Position numbers and translations under genes: made by a program
The notes under the pieces: model-generated
Databases searched by the model: none
What the model was told of the DNA's origin: nothing
What the model saw: only the letters and a program-made list of their open reading frames with translations
In this document: positions 59,207 through 64,000 of the stretch, one piece after another
How the letters are laid out: every line of letters starts with the position of its first letter
How positions within the stretch are numbered: the first letter of the stretch is position 1
Origin: DASSFG01 sp035550375
GTDB taxonomy: Bacteria; Planctomycetota; Planctomycetia; Pirellulales; JAICIG01
Length of the DNA: 64,000 nucleotides
NCBI GenBank assembly: GCA_035550375.1
Contig: DASZPH010000071.1
Location: forward strand, 1 to 64,000
Reading direction: 5' to 3'

Positions 59207-61639
59207 GTGCCTATCACGGTTGTCTGCGGCCATTGTCAGGCCAGCTTCAACGCCAAGAATGCCGACGCGGGAAAGCGGGGCAAATGCCCCCACTGCCGCG
59301 GCGAGGTGGTTGTTCCTTTGCCGCAGGCCATCGTGGTCTCCTCGCCGGTCGCGTCCGCCGGCGCTGCGAATGCCAGGCTTGCTCCCGCTCGCCGGGTCGC
59401 AAGCCCGCCGCCGGCCGTCCGGCAGACGAGGCCGTCGCCAACCGTTGAAGCGATTTCCGTGCATCCCGCGCAATCGATTCTCGACGGCTTTCGCGGGTCG
59501 ATCGAGCCGGTCTCGGTTGCAGCGGGCTACAAGCTCGGCATCGCGCTCGTCGTCGCCTTCATGTTGCTCTTGCCGGTCTTTTACGTGGCCCTGATCGGCT
59601 TGATCTGCCTGCTGCTCGGTTGGCACGCCGTGCAAGACACGGGCCTGCTGCAGGTCGGGCACGGCCGGGCCGCGGTCGTGCCGGCGGTCGCCTACGTGGC
59701 GCCCCTGCTGGCCGGCGCGATCCTGGTGTTCTTCATGTTCAAGCCGTTGTTCGCCAGACCCGTCAGGCGCGGTAAGCCGCGTTCTTTGAACCGCGAGCAG
59801 GAGCCTCTGCTGTTTGCGTTCGTCGATCGTGTTTGCGCCGCGGTCAGAGCACCGCGGCCGTCCCGAATCGACGTCGACTGCGACGTCAACGCCTCGGCCA
59901 GCTTCCGCCGCGGCGTCCTGAGCATGCTGGGCAACGACCTGGTGCTGACGATCGGTTTGCCGCTCGTCGCGGGCCTCAACTCGCGTCAGTTCGCCGGGGT
60001 GCTGGCCCACGAATTCGGCCATTTCAGCCAGGGGGCGGGCATGCGGCTGAGCTACCTCGTGCGGAGCGTCAGCCTCTGGCTGACCCGGGTCGTTTACGAG
60101 CGCGACGCCTGGGACGCGCGGCTGATCGTCTGGTCGCGCAGTCTCGACCTCCGCCTGGCGATCATCCTGTACCTGGCCCGGTTCTTCGTCTGGCTGACGC
60201 GCAAGATACTTTGGGCGCTGATGATGCTCGGCCACCTCATCAGCGGTTTTCTCATGCGGCAGATGGAGTTCGACGCCGACTGCTACGAGGCTCGGCTGGC
60301 GGGGAGCGATGCCTTCGAGTCAACGATGCGCCGCCTCGTCCTGCTCGGGGCCGCCACGCAAGGCGCTTACGCCGACCTGGCTGACTTTGCCGCCGAGGGG
60401 CGTTTGAGCGACGACCTGCCATGGCTGATCGTGGCCAACGCGGAGCAGATCACCCCCAAAGGGCTCGCCATGCTCGAGCGCCAGATCGACGAGGAGGAAG
60501 CGGGCCTGTTCGCCTCGCACCCCCCTTCGCGCGACCGCATCGCGCGGATGCGGGCGGAACAGGCTCCCGGCATCTTTCACGTCGAGCGGCCCGCCGCCAC
60601 GCTCTTCAGCGACTTCGTGGCCCTTTCGCGGACGTGCACCTTCGACCTCTATCGTGCTGTCTTCGGCAAACAGTTCAAACTCACCGACATGCACCCGGTT
60701 GAGCAGCTTCTGGCCAGGCAGGAGCAAACGTTCGACGATCTCAAGTCGCTCAATCGCTATTTCCAGGGGACGTTCAACGTGCTGCGTCCGCTGCGTCTAC
60801 CGGCCACGCCGCTCGTAGAAGGGCCGCGCCCGTCCGAGTTGGCCGACCGGCTCAAGCAGGCTCGCCAGGCAACGCTCGAACACCTCCCTCAGTACAAGGC
60901 GGCCTTCCACGATTACGACCAGGCCGACACCGATTGGTTGGAGGCCGAAGCGGCCGACGCGCTGCTCACCGCCCATATCCGGGTCAAGCCCGACGACTTC
61001 AAGCAGCGGCTCGTGGATCCAAGGGCGGTGATAGCCGCCCGCGTGTCGGCGCGAGGGCGGCTGGAACAGATTTCGCCGCGGCTGGTGCCGCTCGAGCAGT
61101 TGGCGGTGCGCCGGCTGGCGGCCGCACTCGATCTGGCGCACGTCGACAAGGTCGCCGCAAGAATCCCGGAGTCTGAAGAGCGCATCGCGGAGAGCGGGCG
61201 GCTTCGCGCGGCGGTAAGTGTCGTGGGCAGCCAGGTAGGCGGCTGGCTTGCCCTGCGTAACCGGATGGCGGTGCTCAGCAAGCTGCTCTCGAGGCTCGAG
61301 GGACAGCGAGATAACGCCACGCTTCTCGGTTCGTTGGAGAAGAACATGAGCCTGCTGGTGCGTCAGATTCGCGATCTGCAGCACGAACTGTCGCGAGTAC
61401 GATACCCGTTCGAGCACGCCACGAAGGAGCCGACCGTCGCCGAATTCCTCGTTCCGCAGCCTTTCAACGAACGCGACTGGTCGTCCATTTTGTCGGCCGG
61501 CAGCGCCGTGCTGGAAGGGTTTCCGCGCCTTTACGGTCGGATGTTCGGCAGACTGACCCTCCTGGCCGAAGAGGTTGAAGCGTTGTTGGGACTGGCGCGT
61601 CTGCCCGAGCCGCCTTCCGAAGCGAACGGACCCGGGTGA
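59207..61639 (+). CDS. M48-type membrane metalloprotease with N-terminal zinc ribbon
   Basis: 810 residues from GTG 59207 (GGAGG ten bases before). A zinc ribbon (Cys7, Cys10, Cys27, Cys30) starts the protein, then a Pro/Ala linker and two transmembrane helices (about 110-140 and 155-180). The peptidase M48 motif HEFGH at 268-272 with a downstream Glu (MEFDADCYE) binds Zn. Another helix pair precedes that Glu. The second half is long and helical (QRDNATLLGSLEKNMSLLVR). Likely membrane quality control. A protein with the same ribbon type follows it. Confidence 0.85.
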   Translation: MPITVVCGHCQASFNAKNADAGKRGKCPHCRGEVVVPLPQAIVVSSPVASAGAANARLAPARRVASPPPAVRQTRPSPTVEAISVHPAQSILDGFRGSIEPVSVAAGYKLGIALVVAFMLLLPVFYVALIGLICLLLGWHAVQDTGLLQVGHGRAAVVPAVAYVAPLLAGAILVFFMFKPLFARPVRRGKPRSLNREQEPLLFAFVDRVCAAVRAPRPSRIDVDCDVNASASFRRGVLSMLGNDLVLTIGLPLVAGLNSRQFAGVLAHEFGHFSQGAGMRLSYLVRSVSLWLTRVVYERDAWDARLIVWSRSLDLRLAIILYLARFFVWLTRKILWALMMLGHLISGFLMRQMEFDADCYEARLAGSDAFESTMRRLVLLGAATQGAYADLADFAAEGRLSDDLPWLIVANAEQITPKGLAMLERQIDEEEAGLFASHPPSRDRIARMRAEQAPGIFHVERPAATLFSDFVALSRTCTFDLYRAVFGKQFKLTDMHPVEQLLARQEQTFDDLKSLNRYFQGTFNVLRPLRLPATPLVEGPRPSELADRLKQARQATLEHLPQYKAAFHDYDQADTDWLEAEAADALLTAHIRVKPDDFKQRLVDPRAVIAARVSARGRLEQISPRLVPLEQLAVRRLAAALDLAHVDKVAARIPESEERIAESGRLRAAVSVVGSQVGGWLALRNRMAVLSKLLSRLEGQRDNATLLGSLEKNMSLLVRQIRDLQHELSRVRYPFEHATKEPTVAEFLVPQPFNERDWSSILSAGSAVLEGFPRLYGRMFGRLTLLAEEVEALLGLARLPEPPSEANGPG

Positions 61640-61766
61640 AACAACCAAGACAAGCGTGTGAACTTCGGAGCCCGAAGCCCGCAGGGGCTTGGTTCACTTG
61701 TTGAGAAAAAGCGACTATTCTGTGAACTCGATTCGGCTGCGGCAACTTCGCTGAAGGAGACGTTTC

Positions 61767-62843
61767 ATGCCAATCGCCGTGCGCTGTCGATTGTGTGGCC
61801 GGCCCTACAATCTGGCGGACCGTTTTGCCGGCCAGGTCGTGCAGTGCAAGGAGTGCCAGGCCGTTATCCAAGTGCCGGCTGCCGGTCCGCTTGCGGCCCC
61901 GCGGCGTGGCGAGCCACAGTACGGCGTGCTACCCCTTGCTGAGCCGGTGGAGGCGCCAAAGCGGCCTTTGCCACCCCCACTGCCTGCCACCCCCGTGCCT
62001 GCGGCGCCGTGGCCCGCCCGGCCGACGCCCGGCTCTCCGTTGCTGGCCCCTCGTCGAAAGAAAAACAAAGTGCCCCTCATCCTGGCCGCGGTCGGATCGG
62101 CGGCGCTCGGCTTGGTCGTCTTGGTTGCGGCTGGCTTTGTGGTGATCGGCAAGCTCGCGCCAAGGGTGATCTCGTTCAGCGCCGGTACACCGCGGGGTAT
62201 GCCCGTCACCTTCGCGGGCAGCCACCAGACATCGCCCAGCAACGCCAGGCAATTCGAGGAGCTGCTGCAGAAGTTCCTCGCCGCCTTGCAAGCCTTCAAC
62301 GGCGCGTTGGCCAAGGTGGTCGACAGCCAGTCCGCCCGCCGCCAGGCCGACCAGGTCATGGCCAGGTACAACGACTTGACGCCATTACTCCGGCAGGTCA
62401 CCGCGTTCGTGCCGCGCATTACTGCGGAAGAGGACCGACGGCTGGAAGCGATGTACGGGGCGCAACTGACGTCGGCCATCGAGCAGCTCAAGGTTCACGT
62501 CATGCGAATCCGCCAGATGCAGCACGCTGAGGTCGCATTTGGCGGCCGACTGCCCTTTGACGACCTCCACGATCGAATGGGCAGGTTGCATGGGGCAGGC
62601 ATGGGATTCGGTCCGGGCGTCCCAGGGGCGTCGTTTCAGCCTCCGGCCTCACCCGCCATCCAGCCCCCGCGAGCCTCGATGTCCGGTTTCCAGCCGCCGA
62701 TCGCCCGTCCCCCCTTGGCGCGGCCTCCGATAACGCGGCCCCCCATGACGCGCCCCCCGATGGTTGGCCCAACCGGCCCCCGCCACGCTCCTTTCAACCA
62801 CGGGATGCGGGGCCCTGGAGCCATGCACGGGCGGGGCCGCTAA
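61767..62843 (+). CDS. Zinc-ribbon membrane protein with Pro-rich C-terminus
   Basis: 358 residues. It begins with a zinc ribbon (CRLCGRPYNL... CKECQ), has a Pro-rich linker, one transmembrane helix (LILAAVGSAALGLVVLVAAGFVVIG), a ~130-residue helical external domain and a C-terminal repeat of PPIARPP/PPITRPP/PPMTRPP. Same ribbon type as the M48 protease that ends 127 bp upstream; possibly cofunctional. Confidence 0.7.
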   Translation: MPIAVRCRLCGRPYNLADRFAGQVVQCKECQAVIQVPAAGPLAAPRRGEPQYGVLPLAEPVEAPKRPLPPPLPATPVPAAPWPARPTPGSPLLAPRRKKNKVPLILAAVGSAALGLVVLVAAGFVVIGKLAPRVISFSAGTPRGMPVTFAGSHQTSPSNARQFEELLQKFLAALQAFNGALAKVVDSQSARRQADQVMARYNDLTPLLRQVTAFVPRITAEEDRRLEAMYGAQLTSAIEQLKVHVMRIRQMQHAEVAFGGRLPFDDLHDRMGRLHGAGMGFGPGVPGASFQPPASPAIQPPRASMSGFQPPIARPPLARPPITRPPMTRPPMVGPTGPRHAPFNHGMRGPGAMHGRGR

Positions 62844-62927
62844 GAGCGCCTTGGACACTGGCGTGGCGGCCTGAGCGGCGACCTATCCGGGCGCCTTTTT
62901 ATCGCAGGCGGCGTTGCCAACCCTGCC

Positions 62928-63479
62928 CTACTTGGCCCGCGAATACGAAGGCGGGGTCAAGAGCGCCCTTTTGTCGTTTGAGTCGGTCGGCGGCAGCAAC
63001 TCCACCGTCGTGCGACGATAGACGACCGGTTCGTCGGACTGGGGCGACGCAACCCTCACGGGCCTGCGAGGCGTCATGGTCTGTGGCGCCCGTGGCCGTT
63101 CACTGGTTGCGGCGGCGCGGCCCGCCGCTGCCGAGGTACGGCGGCGCGACCTGGCCCCGCTCTGTGGCACCTCCGATTCGTCGGGCATGACCGGCGGCAG
63201 ATCGTCCGGCATTTCCTGCAGCCGCGGAGGAGGGGGCGGTACCGTCTCGTTGCCGCCGGGCGGGGAGGTCGGTTGTACAACCTCGGTGCCCTCGATCATG
63301 GGAGGACACGAGGTGCACTCGGCCGGCCATTGCCGCCAGCAGGTGGAAAAATAGCCGCCGCAGGGACCGTTCGGAGTGCAGACGCACTTCGTCGGTTGCA
63401 TGGCCGGGGGCGCGTGGCAACCCACAATCGCCAGCGCCAGCCATGCCAGGTACCCCGCACTTCTTTTTCCGATTCGCAT
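62928..63479 (-). CDS. Lipoprotein, Cys- and Pro-rich
   Basis: 183 residues from ATG 63479. Lipobox LALAIVGC followed by HAPPAMQ, so lipid-anchored. Cys cluster (CVCTPNGPCGGYFSTC ... CTSC), then Pro-rich and Arg/Ala-rich segments, ending PPSYSRAK. No family recognised. Just downstream of the polysaccharide-export gene on the same strand, so maybe the same transcript. Confidence 0.6.
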   Translation of the reverse strand: MRIGKRSAGYLAWLALAIVGCHAPPAMQPTKCVCTPNGPCGGYFSTCWRQWPAECTSCPPMIEGTEVVQPTSPPGGNETVPPPPPRLQEMPDDLPPVMPDESEVPQSGARSRRRTSAAAGRAAATSERPRAPQTMTPRRPVRVASPQSDEPVVYRRTTVELLPPTDSNDKRALLTPPSYSRAK

Positions 63480-63595
63480 AACATCCCCCCACGTGCCCCT
63501 CAGCATCAACGCTCGCTGCCGAAGCCGCGTCGCTGCTGCCAAGGATCTTGATCGCTTCTCATCACCGCCGCCCCAGGAGCACTAACCTGTCAGCA

Positions 63596-64000
63596 CTAAA
63601 TACCGCCGCCGAAGCCGCCAGTACCGCTGCTAAAGAACTTGATCGCCCTCACCGTATACGTGCCCATCAGCACGCCGCCGAACATCCGCTGAAACGGATT
63701 CACGAACTTGCTGATGGCGTTGTTGGTCGCCACGAGCGGGTCGTGGGCGATAAACAATCGATCGCCCGGCATGAGCTGATAGTTGGTGGCCGTTTCGCCC
63801 CGCTGGGCAAGGCCATGCCAGTCGACGGCCAGGATCTGATCGCAGCCGGCGCCGGCGGGCGCGGGCCGCGCGATCCAGATGCGCTTCGACGACACCTCCT
63901 GCATGCCTTGGATTTCGGCTAGGGCGTCGAGCACGGTGTCGTTGCCCGTGATGGGAAACTTGGCTACGGAATCGCCCAGCCCGGCGCCGTCGGTGATCAC
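63596..64000 (-). CDS. Polysaccharide export protein (Wza/SLBB-like), partial
   Basis: C-terminal 134 codons; the 5' end lies beyond the window. PITGNDTVLDALAEIQGM and RIWIARPAPAGAGCDQILAVD followed by LMPGDRLFIAHDPLVATNN match the SLBB-type repeats of outer-membrane polysaccharide export lipoproteins. A single hydrophobic stretch near the end and a Gly-rich tail (SGTGGFGGGI) are seen. It suggests an exopolysaccharide locus to the right. Confidence 0.75.
   Translation of the reverse strand: MITDGAGLGDSVAKFPITGNDTVLDALAEIQGMQEVSSKRIWIARPAPAGAGCDQILAVDWHGLAQRGETATNYQLMPGDRLFIAHDPLVATNNAISKFVNPFQRMFGGVLMGTYTVRAIKFFSSGTGGFGGGI

Overview
The window is high-GC, gene-dense chromosomal DNA from a member of the Planctomycetes, most likely a Pirellulales-type organism. 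The evidence is two DUF1501 secreted proteins, a Tat-exported Gfo/Idh/MocA oxidoreductase, a secreted protein with ten EF-hand loops, zinc-ribbon membrane proteins, an 'alternative' GlmU-type enzyme, and frequent GTG starts and GTGA overlaps. I saw no rRNA, tRNA or CRISPR array. Identifications come from reading translated sequence and motifs; no database was searched.

Layout. 1-600: no credible gene; palindromic DNA next to a truncated murF. 604-7081 (minus): murF remnant, a murE that lacks a normally invariant motif, a collagen-like secreted protein, an alpha/beta hydrolase, metF and a GlmU-like enzyme. 7142-11011 (minus): rpmF-fabD-fabG-acpP-fabF. 11168-20998: surface sugar and membrane genes (rfbF plus a polytopic membrane protein), a frameshifted membrane gene, ribE-rsmA, the phospholipid pair psd-pssA, and an SGNH hydrolase. 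21054-24292 (minus): ispF-cysS-ruvC-ruvA. 24512-27323 (minus): S51 peptidase, zinc ribbon, DUF1501. 27977-33921: rpoD, a secreted isoaspartyl-methyltransferase fusion, a membrane-anchored caspase/CHAT-like protein, and a divergent EF-hand protein. 34222-38117 (minus): LRR membrane protein, a decayed serine-recombinase element, a GT-C-like membrane protein. 38382-45036 (plus): a metal-efflux locus with a His-rich secreted protein, a lipoprotein, a tandem-duplicated periplasmic adaptor and a CzcA-type RND pump. 45242-54617 (mostly plus): Cys-rich small protein, ThDP decarboxylase, DUF1501, Fe-ADH/PfkB coupled pair, Gfo/Idh/carboxymuconolactone-decarboxylase coupled pair. 54498-57707 (minus): zinc ribbon, ferredoxin-metallo-beta-lactamase fusion, QueG-like/SCP2 fusion and a MarR regulator with duplicated operator sites. 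57820-64000: secreted choloylglycine-hydrolase-family enzyme, zinc-ribbon M48 protease, zinc-ribbon membrane protein, lipoprotein, and a partial polysaccharide-export protein.

The best candidates for undescribed biology are: the MarR-controlled redox locus, where the same 15-bp operator lies in two promoters; the two-in-one RND adaptor; the CHAT-like membrane protein divergent from a calcium-binding protein; and the murE/murF pair that looks decayed or rearranged.
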